Shown: piece after piece, positions 32,339 through 39,970 of the stretch
How positions within the stretch are numbered: the first letter of the stretch is position 1
How the letters are laid out: each line of letters begins with the position of its first letter
Origin: CADEDH01 sp047974625
Lineage (GTDB): Bacteria > Actinomycetota > Acidimicrobiia > Acidimicrobiales > SZUA-35
Direction: 5' to 3'
Length of the DNA stretch: 64,000 nucleotides
Assembly (NCBI GenBank): GCA_047974625.1
Contig: JBKECK010000068.1
Coordinates: 87,544 to 151,543 of the forward strand
Position numbers and translations under genes: made by a program
Notes under the pieces: model-generated
What the model saw: only the letters and a program-made list of their open reading frames with translations
Databases searched by the model: none
Told to the model about the DNA's origin: nothing

Positions 32339-33214
32339 ATGATCGACATCGGACGAGTGGGAATCTGGCAAGGGGTCTTTGACGCTCACCCCGCAGGAGA
32401 GGTACGGGAGGCGGTGGCCGAGCTCGACGAGCGCGGCTGGCCCACCCTGTGGGTACCCGAAACGGTCTCGCGCGACCCGTTCGTCGCCGCCGCCATGATC
32501 CTGGAGGCCACCGGGCGGCTGAAGGTGGCCACCGGTATCGCCTCGATCTGGGCCCGGGACGCCATGACTACCGCCAACGCCTCGCTCACCCTCAACGAGG
32601 CCTACGACGGGCGGTTCCTGCTCGGTCTCGGGGTCAGCCATCACACCCTCACCGAGTGGGTCCGCAAGCACGACTACTCCAAACCGTTGTCCACCATGCG
32701 GGAGTATCTGGAGCGGATGGAACGGTCGATGTTCAAGGGTGTCATGCCGGCCGAGCCCCCCTCCACCGTCCTGGCCGCCCTCGGCCCGAAGATGCTTGCC
32801 CTTTCCGCTGAGAAGGCCGACGGCGCCCACCCCTATTTCGTTCCCGTCGACCACACCCCGATCGCCCGGGAGGCGATCGGCCCCGACAAGCTGCTTGCCG
32901 TGGAACAGATGGTGGTGCTCGATGACAACCCCGAGACGGCGCGGGAAACGGCCAGGGGCCATATGGCCGTGTACCTCCAGCTCCCGAACTACGCCAACAA
33001 CCTCAAACGGTTCGGCTTCACCGATACCGACATCGCGGACGCCTCCGACCGCCTAGTCGACGCCATCGTGGCCTGGGGAGACGTCGACGCCATCGTCGAA
33101 CGGGTGGCCGCCCACCACGACGCCGGCGCCGACCATGTCTGCGTCCAGGTCCTTCGACCGGATCGGGCCATCCCCCGCGACGAGTGGGGCCGTCTAGCGG
33201 ACGCCCTGCTGTGA
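32339..33214 (+). CDS. LLM-class (probably F420-dependent) oxidoreductase, TIGR03620-like
   Basis: A 291-residue luciferase-like TIM barrel. It shows GRVGIWQGVFDAHPAGEVREAV and WPTLWVPETVSRDPFVAAAMI, then FLLGLGVSHHTLTEWV and a late segment with AHPYFVPVDHTP, in the order seen in mycobacterial TIGR03620 proteins. That family is associated with F420. The reaction is not known; it may reduce or oxidise an aldehyde or ketone. ATG 32339 is fixed by the leaderless -10. It is the second LLM enzyme of the window and is not closely similar to the one at 17138. Confidence 0.82.
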   Translation: MIDIGRVGIWQGVFDAHPAGEVREAVAELDERGWPTLWVPETVSRDPFVAAAMILEATGRLKVATGIASIWARDAMTTANASLTLNEAYDGRFLLGLGVSHHTLTEWVRKHDYSKPLSTMREYLERMERSMFKGVMPAEPPSTVLAALGPKMLALSAEKADGAHPYFVPVDHTPIAREAIGPDKLLAVEQMVVLDDNPETARETARGHMAVYLQLPNYANNLKRFGFTDTDIADASDRLVDAIVAWGDVDAIVERVAAHHDAGADHVCVQVLRPDRAIPRDEWGRLADALL

Positions 33215-33278
33215 ACGCCCGTGCCGTGACACCCCCCACCACGGCCGGGTCCGGGGCCACCACTCCGGGGGCCCGGAC

Positions 33279-33554
33279 GTGATCGGGCCGTTGGCTGTGC
33301 TCGGGCCGTTGGCTGTGACCGGGCCGTTGGCTGTGACCGGACCGTTGGCTGTGGTCGGGGTGGGTTTGATGGCCACCGGCGTGCTGGCGATGATCGTCTT
33401 GGTGCTCGCCGTCGCCCTCGGCTTGGCCGTGGTCATGGTCGACCGCGTCAACTTCCCCCAGCGGCAGTTCCGGCCCCGCCGGATCGAGGTGGCCGAGGGT
33501 GACGAGCGGGACCGCACCGGCGCCCACATCGTCGAGGAACACGCCGAACCGTGA
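33279..33554 (+). CDS. Small membrane protein with GPLAV repeats
   Basis: A 91-residue protein whose N-terminus is a tandem hexapeptide (GPLAV-x, four copies) followed by a hydrophobic helix at about residues 30-53 and a charged cytoplasmic tail. The repeats are 18-base DNA units, so this part may be young. Its TGA overlaps the GTG of the BrkB-like gene (GTGA), supporting the reading frame and a functional link. The start could lie later, at the ATG that opens MATGVLAM, which would leave only the helix and tail. I recognise no family. Confidence 0.6.
   Translation: MIGPLAVLGPLAVTGPLAVTGPLAVVGVGLMATGVLAMIVLVLAVALGLAVVMVDRVNFPQRQFRPRRIEVAEGDERDRTGAHIVEEHAEP
33285..33356 (+). repeat. Four 18-bp tandem repeats (GGGCCGTTGGCTGTG core)
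   Basis: Units begin at 33285, 33303, 33321 and 33339; two are identical and the others differ by one to three bases. They encode GPLAV-x repeats in the small membrane protein. Confidence 0.9.
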
Positions 33555-34528
33555 GCCGTCTCACCGCCGACGACGGCGTCACCACCCGGGTGGTCCCGGT
33601 CGCCCTGGCGGTCAAGAACCGGATCAACCGGCACTCGATGGTGGTCATGGCGGCCGGGATCGCCTTCTACGGCTTGCTGGCCCTCGTCCCCTCCCTGGTG
33701 GCCATCGTGTCCGCCTACGGCCTGATCAACCAGGGCAACGAGGCGGAGATCACCAACCAGATCGAGGACGCCGCCGGCTCCCTCGACGGGCCCACGAAGG
33801 ACTTCGTGATCGACCAGCTCACCCAGGTCACCACGAGCGACGGGAACATCGTCGCCCTCGTCCTGGGCTTGGGGGTGGCCCTCTACTCGGTGTCCGGGGC
33901 GGTCCAGAAGACGATGCGGGCGGTGGCCACCGCATACGAGGCCGAGGAACACCGATCGGGGGTAGTGCTCCGCATCGTCGCCTTCGGCTTCACCCTCGCC
34001 GCGGTGGTGGGCGTGGTACTCATCGTGATCCTGATCGGGGTGATCCCGGCCGTGCTGGCCAACATCAAGCTCGGCTCGGCGGCCCGCACCGCGATCAACA
34101 TCCTCCGCTTCCCCGTGTTCGCCGTCCTGTTCGCAGGGGCGATGAGCGTGCTGTACCGCTACGGCCCCGACCGTGAGCCCCGCACCCGGTGGTTCAACCT
34201 GGGATCGATCGTGGCCACCGTGTCATGGATCCTGATGGCCATCGGCTTCAGCATCTACGCCACCCAGGTGGGTACCATGCCGGCCTCCTACGGCGTGCTC
34301 GGCACGGTGGCCGTCCTGATGGTCTTCCTCCAGCTCACATCCCTGGCCGTGATCATCGGCGCCGAGCTCAACGCCGAGCTGGAGGAGCGGTGGGCCCGGG
34401 TCGCCGGGCGCCGACCGGCCGCCTCCGCCCGGACCGTGGCCCAGGTCACCGCCCCGCCCGAACCGGTGGGCTTTGTCCCAGCCCTGGCCGCGACCGCCCT
34501 CCTGGTTCTCCTCGGCCGCCGGGACTGA
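33551..34528 (+). CDS. YihY/virulence factor BrkB family membrane protein
   Basis: A 325-residue inner-membrane protein with about six hydrophobic segments. Family marks are the MVVMAAGIAFYGLLALVPS opening, a YSVSGAVQKTMRAVATAYE loop, and SWILMAIGFSIYATQ with YGVLGTVAVLMVFLQLTS. YihY/BrkB proteins are conserved but their function is unsettled (a ribonuclease BN assignment is obsolete). The GTG at 33551 overlaps the stop of the small repeat protein by four bases. The end is arginine/alanine-rich and returns to a short hydrophobic stretch. Confidence 0.85.
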   Translation: MSRLTADDGVTTRVVPVALAVKNRINRHSMVVMAAGIAFYGLLALVPSLVAIVSAYGLINQGNEAEITNQIEDAAGSLDGPTKDFVIDQLTQVTTSDGNIVALVLGLGVALYSVSGAVQKTMRAVATAYEAEEHRSGVVLRIVAFGFTLAAVVGVVLIVILIGVIPAVLANIKLGSAARTAINILRFPVFAVLFAGAMSVLYRYGPDREPRTRWFNLGSIVATVSWILMAIGFSIYATQVGTMPASYGVLGTVAVLMVFLQLTSLAVIIGAELNAELEERWARVAGRRPAASARTVAQVTAPPEPVGFVPALAATALLVLLGRRD

Positions 34529-34574
34529 CCGCCCTCCGGGGGCACCGAATCCGGGGAGCCGGGTGGACTGGGGA

Positions 34575-35974
34575 TCAGCCCTCGCCGCCGGTGCCGTCCC
34601 CCGGGGCCGGCGTCTCACCCCCCGGAGCGGCCTCGGGAACCGGGGTCTGATCCCCGACGACGGGGACGCCGGTGCCACAGTTCAGCAACGATCCGCAGAG
34701 CTGATCGATCCCGGGTGCGGTACCGACCGCGCCGGGGTCGACCCCGTAGGGCCGGAAGTGGGTGGTGGCCAGGCCGATGACCCGACCGTCCGAGCTCAAC
34801 AGGGGACCCCCCTGGTAGAGGGTGCCGACGGGGGCGGTGTGCTGGACGCCCTGGTCGGACAGGTCGACGATCACCCCGGGTACGGCGCTGGACCCGCGAC
34901 CCCCCACCCCCGACATGGCGAACAGGCGGAGACCGGTGAGGCGGTCGAGGTCGGCGTGGGTGGCGATCTCCAACACCGGGACGTCGATGTCGACCCGCAC
35001 GATGGCCAGGTCCCGCTCGGCGTCCCAGCTCCACAGCTGGGCCGGGTAGCGCTGCCCGTTCTTGACCACCTCGATGGGTGGGGCCGGGGCGACGGCCGAG
35101 GCCGACACCAGCTCGTAGCTGGTGAGCAGGGCGGTACCGGACTCCATCTTGGCCACCGCGAACGCCGAACCCAGCCGGAGCTCGCCGTCCTGGCCTCGGG
35201 TCTCCACCCGCCACACCGACGGGCCGGCCTGGTCGGGCAGGCCGATCACGCCGTTGGCGTCGGTCACCACGTCACCCAGGGGTGACAGCTCGTTGCGGAC
35301 GTCGTCCACGGCGGCCACCCGCTGGGCGTCGATGGCCGCGGTGGCGTCGTTGAACTGGGTTTCGAAACCGTCGACGAACCGGGAGACGGTCTGTTCGTTC
35401 TCGGCCAGGCGGGCGTCGTAGTAGGCGTAGAAGGCCGCCCCGGCGAAGGCCGCGCCCACCCCCAGGCAGGCGAGGGAGAAGGTGATCCCGATGACGGTGC
35501 GGGCAGGATGCGGTGGCGTAGCTTCACCTTGGCCGGGCTGAGGGCCACGAAGCCCCGTCGCTGCAACCGGTGCCGCCACCGGAGCCGTCCGGCCCGGTCG
35601 CCGGGGGCCACGAACGGGGCCACGCCCGGCTCGGCCTGCCAGGCCCCGACCTGGCCGGGTGACCAGCGGGACCGGCCCGGCGCCACCGACGACGGTTCTA
35701 CCGTTTCGGGTCGGGCCAGCCGACGCCAGCCCGGGCCCCCGTCGTCGGTGGCGCCGGTGTCCGGGTCAGCCCCGTCGGCCAGGTCAGCCCGGTCGCCCAG
35801 GTCGGCGGCCAACGGGCGCCGGGCGGGGACGTCGGGACGGTCGTCACGGTCGTCGTCGCCGGATGGGGGCCGGTGGTCGACCAGGATGCCGGCGCCGGAG
35901 CCGCCGGTCCGTGCCGCGGCCCGACGTTCCGTGGTGGTCTCATCGGCCGGCGGGGCGACGGTGGGGTCGGACAT
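34575..35974 (-). CDS. Membrane-anchored trypsin-fold protein, catalytic residues lost, -1 frameshift
   Basis: Two overlapping frames together encode one protein. Frame A starts at ATG 35974 with an acidic, low-complexity N-terminus that ends LSPAKVKLRHRILP; frame B carries a transmembrane helix (RTVIGITFSLACLGVGAAF), a helical stalk, and a trypsin-like domain to 34575. Restoring one C in the CCC at 35501-35503 joins them smoothly. In the protease domain the usual catalytic His position reads TSYELV, the Asp is present (ERDLAIV), and the usual GxSGGPL reads YQGGPLL, so the serine is a Q. It is therefore predicted to be inactive. Third gene of the PBP operon. A sequence error would explain the frameshift. 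Confidence 0.7.
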
Positions 35975-35977
35975 GGG

Positions 35978-38257
35978 TTATCCCCTCGGGGTGGACGGCG
36001 TGGTGGTGGAGGAGCTGGTCGGGGGCGGGGTACCCCCGGTCGACGAGGTCGGCCCGCTCGTCGGGGGGACCGACGACGGCGTGGACGGCTGGGTCGGCGG
36101 GGGCCGGGTGGTGGGCGGCGCGGTGGTGGTCGGACGCTCCGACGGGGGAAGCACCGGGCGGGGCAGGGTGCCCGCGGAGGGGACGCAGGCCCGGCCCCCG
36201 CAGTCCGCGGCCAGGGCCCCGGGGGCCTGCTGGCCCCTCGCCCGGGTGGGTCGGTATTCGACCTCGGCCGGGTCCGGGGTCGCCGACCCCGCCTCGACCG
36301 CGGCGGAGCCGGGCACGACCAGGGGGCCGGGAACCGGGAACGGCACCGGCTCGGTGCCGGCCAGGGCGGCGGTCATATAGTTGCGCCAGGCCGCCGCCGG
36401 GTGGGAACCGCCGGTGACCCGCCCCACCCCGTTGACGCCGTACAGGGGCCGGACCCCGTCTGCGTGGCCCATCCACACCGCGGTCGACAAGCGGGGGGTG
36501 TAGCCGACGAACCAGGCCGCGCTGTAGTTCTGGGCCGTGCCCGTCTTGCCGGCCGCGGGCCGGTCGAGTTTGGCCGAGGTACCCGTCCCCCGTTCGATCA
36601 CCCCGACCAGGACGTCGGTGACGGTGTCGGCGGCGGCCTGGTCGAGGACGGGGGTTCCGGCCGGGGCGGTGTTGTCGATCAGCACGTTGCCGTCGGCGTC
36701 GGTGACCCGGAGCAGGCCGGTGGGCTCCACCCGGACCCCGCGGTTGGCGAACACCCCGTAGGCCGACGCCATCTGCAGGGGTGAGGTCTCGGCCGCGCCC
36801 AAGGCGAGGGAGACCCCGTAGTCCCGGTCCGGATCGATGCTCTCGAGGCCGAGACGGCGGGCGAGCTCGACGGTGTTGTCCACCCCGACGTCCATGATCT
36901 CACCCACCGAGACGGTGTTGATTGACAGTTCCATGGCCCGGCGCAGGGTGGTCGGCCCCCGGCCGGCCCCGTCGTAGTTGCTGATCGTGCAGGTTCCCCC
37001 GCAGCCGGGCACCCGGAGCTGGCCCGGGGCCGGATACACGGTCTCGGGGCCGATGCCCCGTTCGAAGCCGGCGGCCAGGACGAACGGTTTGAACGACGAG
37101 CCGGGCTGGAAACCGGTGGAGCCCCCGGTGGCCAGGTTGACCTGGCTGGTCACGTAGTCCCGGCCGCCGACCATGGCCACCACATGGCCGGTGGCCGGGT
37201 CCAGCGACACCAGGGCCATCTCCACCGGCCATTCGGTGCCGGCCAGGCGCTCCCAGGCGGCCGCCTCGGCCATCTGCTGAAGGCGGGGGTCGATGGTGGT
37301 CTGGACGGTGAGGCCCCCCTTGTAGACGAGGTCCGGTCCGAACCGTTCCACCAGGTCGGCCTCGATCCAGTCCACGAAGTAGGGGTGGGCGGTGGCTCCG
37401 TTGGCCGGCCGGGGGGCCACGAGGGTGACGGGGCCCTCGGGGACCGGGCCGAGGTCGGGCACCCACAGCCGCCTGACCAGCTGCTGCTGGAACTCCTCCT
37501 CGGTGATCTTGTGCTGGTCCCGCATGGCCTCCAGCACCATCCGGCGCCGGCGTTCAGCCGCGTCGAGATCGTTGCGGGGCGACAGCCGCGAGGGGGCCTG
37601 GAGCAGGCCGGCCAGGGTGGCCGCCTCGGAGAGGTCGAGCTCCGACACCGGTTTGGCGAAGTAGACCTCGGCGGCGGCCCCGGCCCCGTAGGCGCCGTCC
37701 CCGAAGTACGAGGTCGTCAGGTAGCCGAAGAGGATCTCCGGCTTGGTCATCCGCTTCTCCACCTCGACGGCCAACAGAGCCTCCTCCACCTTCCGTTCGA
37801 TGGTCTGCTCCTGGCTGAGGTACACGTTCTTGACGTACTGCTGGGTGATCGTCGATCCGCCCTGGGCGATGCCCCCGGCCCCCAGGTTGACCCGGGCCGC
37901 CCGGGCGACCCCCTCCACGTCGACCCCGTTGTGCTCGTAGAACCGTTGGTCCTCGATAGCCACCACGGCGTCGGTCAGGGTGGTGGGAATGTCCCCGGGG
38001 CTGACCTCCACCGTCCGGTCGTAGCTCCGGAAGGTGGCGATCTGGGTGCCGTCGACGTCGACGACCACCGACGGCACGGCGAACGGCTGCGGCTTCTCGT
38101 CGGGCAGGTTCCCGGCCGGGAGGGGGGCTTCGAGCAGGGTGGCCGCGGCCACCCCCAGCATCAGGGGCGGAACGAGCAGAGCGGCCAGGCCGAAGCCCCC
38201 GAGGAGACGGAGCAGGCCCCGGAACCGGGCCGGCCAGCCGGTGAGGTCCGGGGTCAC
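35978..38257 (-). CDS. Class A penicillin-binding protein (GT51 + transpeptidase)
   Basis: A 759-residue bifunctional cell-wall synthase. After one N-terminal membrane helix comes a GT51 transglycosylase with the catalytic EDQRFYEH motif and GGSTITQQYVKN, then a transpeptidase with SxxK (PGSSFKPF), SxN (SIN) and KTG (AGKTGTAQ). A pair of cysteines (GCGGTC) in the transpeptidase region may form a disulfide. The C-terminal 100 residues are proline/threonine/serine-rich, likely cell-wall spanning. GTG 38257 overlaps the TGA of the CnaB-like gene upstream, and the pseudoprotease starts three bases after its stop, so the three genes form one operon. Confidence 0.93.
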   Translation of the reverse strand: MTPDLTGWPARFRGLLRLLGGFGLAALLVPPLMLGVAAATLLEAPLPAGNLPDEKPQPFAVPSVVVDVDGTQIATFRSYDRTVEVSPGDIPTTLTDAVVAIEDQRFYEHNGVDVEGVARAARVNLGAGGIAQGGSTITQQYVKNVYLSQEQTIERKVEEALLAVEVEKRMTKPEILFGYLTTSYFGDGAYGAGAAAEVYFAKPVSELDLSEAATLAGLLQAPSRLSPRNDLDAAERRRRMVLEAMRDQHKITEEEFQQQLVRRLWVPDLGPVPEGPVTLVAPRPANGATAHPYFVDWIEADLVERFGPDLVYKGGLTVQTTIDPRLQQMAEAAAWERLAGTEWPVEMALVSLDPATGHVVAMVGGRDYVTSQVNLATGGSTGFQPGSSFKPFVLAAGFERGIGPETVYPAPGQLRVPGCGGTCTISNYDGAGRGPTTLRRAMELSINTVSVGEIMDVGVDNTVELARRLGLESIDPDRDYGVSLALGAAETSPLQMASAYGVFANRGVRVEPTGLLRVTDADGNVLIDNTAPAGTPVLDQAAADTVTDVLVGVIERGTGTSAKLDRPAAGKTGTAQNYSAAWFVGYTPRLSTAVWMGHADGVRPLYGVNGVGRVTGGSHPAAAWRNYMTAALAGTEPVPFPVPGPLVVPGSAAVEAGSATPDPAEVEYRPTRARGQQAPGALAADCGGRACVPSAGTLPRPVLPPSERPTTTAPPTTRPPPTQPSTPSSVPPTSGPTSSTGGTPPPTSSSTTTPSTPRG

Positions 38258-39222
38258 GGCCCGACCCCGTCGGGTACAGCCCCCACGGGCGGTTCGACCG
38301 GGGGCGCGGCAGGTAGCCGGGCCCCGGGCACGGCCAGGCACGACGGCAGGGCGGCACTGGCGGTGACGGTGTTGACGGTGTTGACGGTGTTGACGGTGGC
38401 CTGCACCGTCCCGGCCCCCGGCTGCTGGCAACGCACCGAGAACCGGGCCACCCCGGCCCCGTCGGTGTTCCGTATCAGATCGGTGATGATCAGCCCGGAC
38501 GGTGAGCTCAGGGTGACGGGAACCCCCGGCAGGCCGCTGATCGTGGCCGCTCCAGCGTCGTCGACGGTGCGGGCCGCCACCGTGACAGCCACCGTGGCCG
38601 ACAGTCCGGTGTACATGGTGCCCGAGTCGACGATGGTCAGGAAGGGGGTCGTGTCCACGGCGACCACCGGGGTGGCCACCTCGGTCACCGACCCGGCGTC
38701 GACGAACAGGACCGAGGAGCCGGTCGAGGCGTGGCTACCCGATCGCCAGGCCCGGATGCGGTACCGGCCGCCCAGGGCACTGCCGACCCGCCACCGTCCC
38801 GTTGCGTCCGTGGCCACCGTCAGCTCGGCCGCGCCGGTGATGGTGTGGCGCTCCAGGCGGACGGTCGCCCCGGCTACCGGACCGGACCCGTCGCTCACCG
38901 TTCCCGTGATCGTGCTGTCCCCGCCGGTCACGGCCACCTCGGGTGGTGGTGGGGCGGCGCCGACCACCGTCTCGGTGCCGGTCAGGGCCGGGGGTGGGTC
39001 GGCCACCGCGAACGGGGACGGTTCGATCGCCGTGGGTTCGATCGCCAGGTCGATCCCGTCGAGCTGGATGGGGGCGACCGACGGACCGGTGTTCTGGTAG
39101 GCGGCCACCACCGGCCCACGGATGGTCCACAGTCCGAACATGGTCGCCATGGCAGCCGCCCCGGCCACGGCCTTGAACAGCGGGAACCCGGCGAACGGTG
39201 GCACCCCGGACCCGTCGACCAA
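38254..39222 (-). CDS. Anchored protein with carboxypeptidase-regulatory/CnaB-like domain
   Basis: A 322-residue protein. An N-terminal hydrophobic helix (about residues 17-40) precedes a proline-rich stretch and a beta-sandwich resembling CarboxypepD_reg/CnaB domains (TITGTVSDGSGPVAGATVRL, RWRVGSALGGRYRIRAW), and then a second beta-rich region with a single cysteine pair. It is probably an extracytoplasmic adhesion or scaffold domain associated with the PBP encoded next. The start is uncertain: a TTG at 39222 opens the longest frame, and GTG 39204 is a realistic alternative. A 9-base repeat encodes VNT repeats near its end. Confidence 0.72.
   Translation of the reverse strand: MVDGSGVPPFAGFPLFKAVAGAAAMATMFGLWTIRGPVVAAYQNTGPSVAPIQLDGIDLAIEPTAIEPSPFAVADPPPALTGTETVVGAAPPPPEVAVTGGDSTITGTVSDGSGPVAGATVRLERHTITGAAELTVATDATGRWRVGSALGGRYRIRAWRSGSHASTGSSVLFVDAGSVTEVATPVVAVDTTPFLTIVDSGTMYTGLSATVAVTVAARTVDDAGAATISGLPGVPVTLSSPSGLIITDLIRNTDGAGVARFSVRCQQPGAGTVQATVNTVNTVNTVTASAALPSCLAVPGARLPAAPPVEPPVGAVPDGVGP
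38365..38398 (-). repeat. 9-bp tandem repeat (VNT codons)
   Basis: The unit GACGGTGTT (plus strand) repeats nearly four times; on the coding strand it gives T-V-N repeats. It is typical of replication slippage and remains in frame. Confidence 0.8.
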
Positions 39223-39332
39223 AACGGCGAGGAGCTGAGCCGTTGGGCCCAGCTCCCTACCAGGATGTTCGTTGTCCGGTGGGGCCCGGCGGGGCCGGCC
39301 TCACCGAGCCGGGGCGAACCCCCGTCGAGCGG

Positions 39333-39602
39333 TCAATCGTCGACGTCGATGAAGATGCACTCGCCCGGGCATTCCTCGGCCGCCTCGATCACCCGATCCA
39401 GGCCACCATCAGGGATCCGGGCCATGCCTTCGGCGCCCGCCGGGTTGGTGGACCCGTCGAACAGCTTCTCGGAACCGAAGTTCTCCGACGCTTCCTTGAC
39501 GTAGTAGAGGCCGTCGTCCTGCCCGAAGAACACGTCGGGGGCAATCTCCGCGCAGAGGCCGTCGCCCGTGCACAGATCCTGGTCGATCCAGACCTTCACC
39601 AT
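39333..39602 (-). CDS. Ferredoxin (3Fe-4S type)
   Basis: An 89-residue ferredoxin with Cys11 and Cys17 (DLCTGDGLC), where the middle position is an aspartate (CxxDxxC), and Cys78 and Cys82 in the C-terminal EECPGECIF. This is the pattern of small 3Fe-4S (or 3Fe/4Fe-convertible) ferredoxins that feed electrons to P450s and other oxygenases. GAGAGAACC precedes ATG 39602. No P450 is adjacent. An insert of about 15 residues between the motifs (SENFGSEKLFDG) is longer than in many relatives. Operon membership with the CnaB-like gene is unlikely because 110 bases separate them. Confidence 0.88.
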   Translation of the reverse strand: MVKVWIDQDLCTGDGLCAEIAPDVFFGQDDGLYYVKEASENFGSEKLFDGSTNPAGAEGMARIPDGGLDRVIEAAEECPGECIFIDVDD

Positions 39603-39970
39603 GGTTCTCTCTCAGCTCCTCGTTCGCCTGGTCCGATCCGGTCGCTCGGGGCCACCGGTCCGGCGTCAGGTTGACTGCACGGGTAGCCACCGCCTCCACG
39701 CCCGGATCCCGTTCCGGCCCGGCTGGGCCGTGGGGAGGCGGGGTGAACACGCCCGGGATCCGATCCCGAATGGTTCCTGGCACCCTACGGCGCGAACTCT
39801 ATCGGCGCCAGGTCAGAATACCCTGAGGCCCGGGCCGAGGAGCCGGCGGTCCGGCGACCAACCGCGCCGGCGACCGGCCGCACCACCCCGAGCGACGGAG
39901 CCCCGGTCGGAGAGCGGGCGGTACGACCCTGAACCGGGACCGGGCCGACCCCAACCGGTAGCGTCGAGAG
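39603..39970. other. Divergent intergenic region (368 bases)
   Basis: Between the ferredoxin (minus) and S9 peptidase (plus) starts I see no gene. It holds a promoter-like TAGCGT for the peptidase and a minus-strand TAGGGT about 180 bases from the ferredoxin start, whose function is unclear. A dyad around 39750-39770 (CCGGGATCCGATCCCGAATGG) is visible but no known operator is recognised. Confidence 0.4.
39959..39964 (+). promoter_or_regulatory. Leaderless-type -10 element (TAGCGT)
   Basis: TAGCGT is six bases before ATG 39971 of the S9 peptidase, with no Shine-Dalgarno between. Confidence 0.5.
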
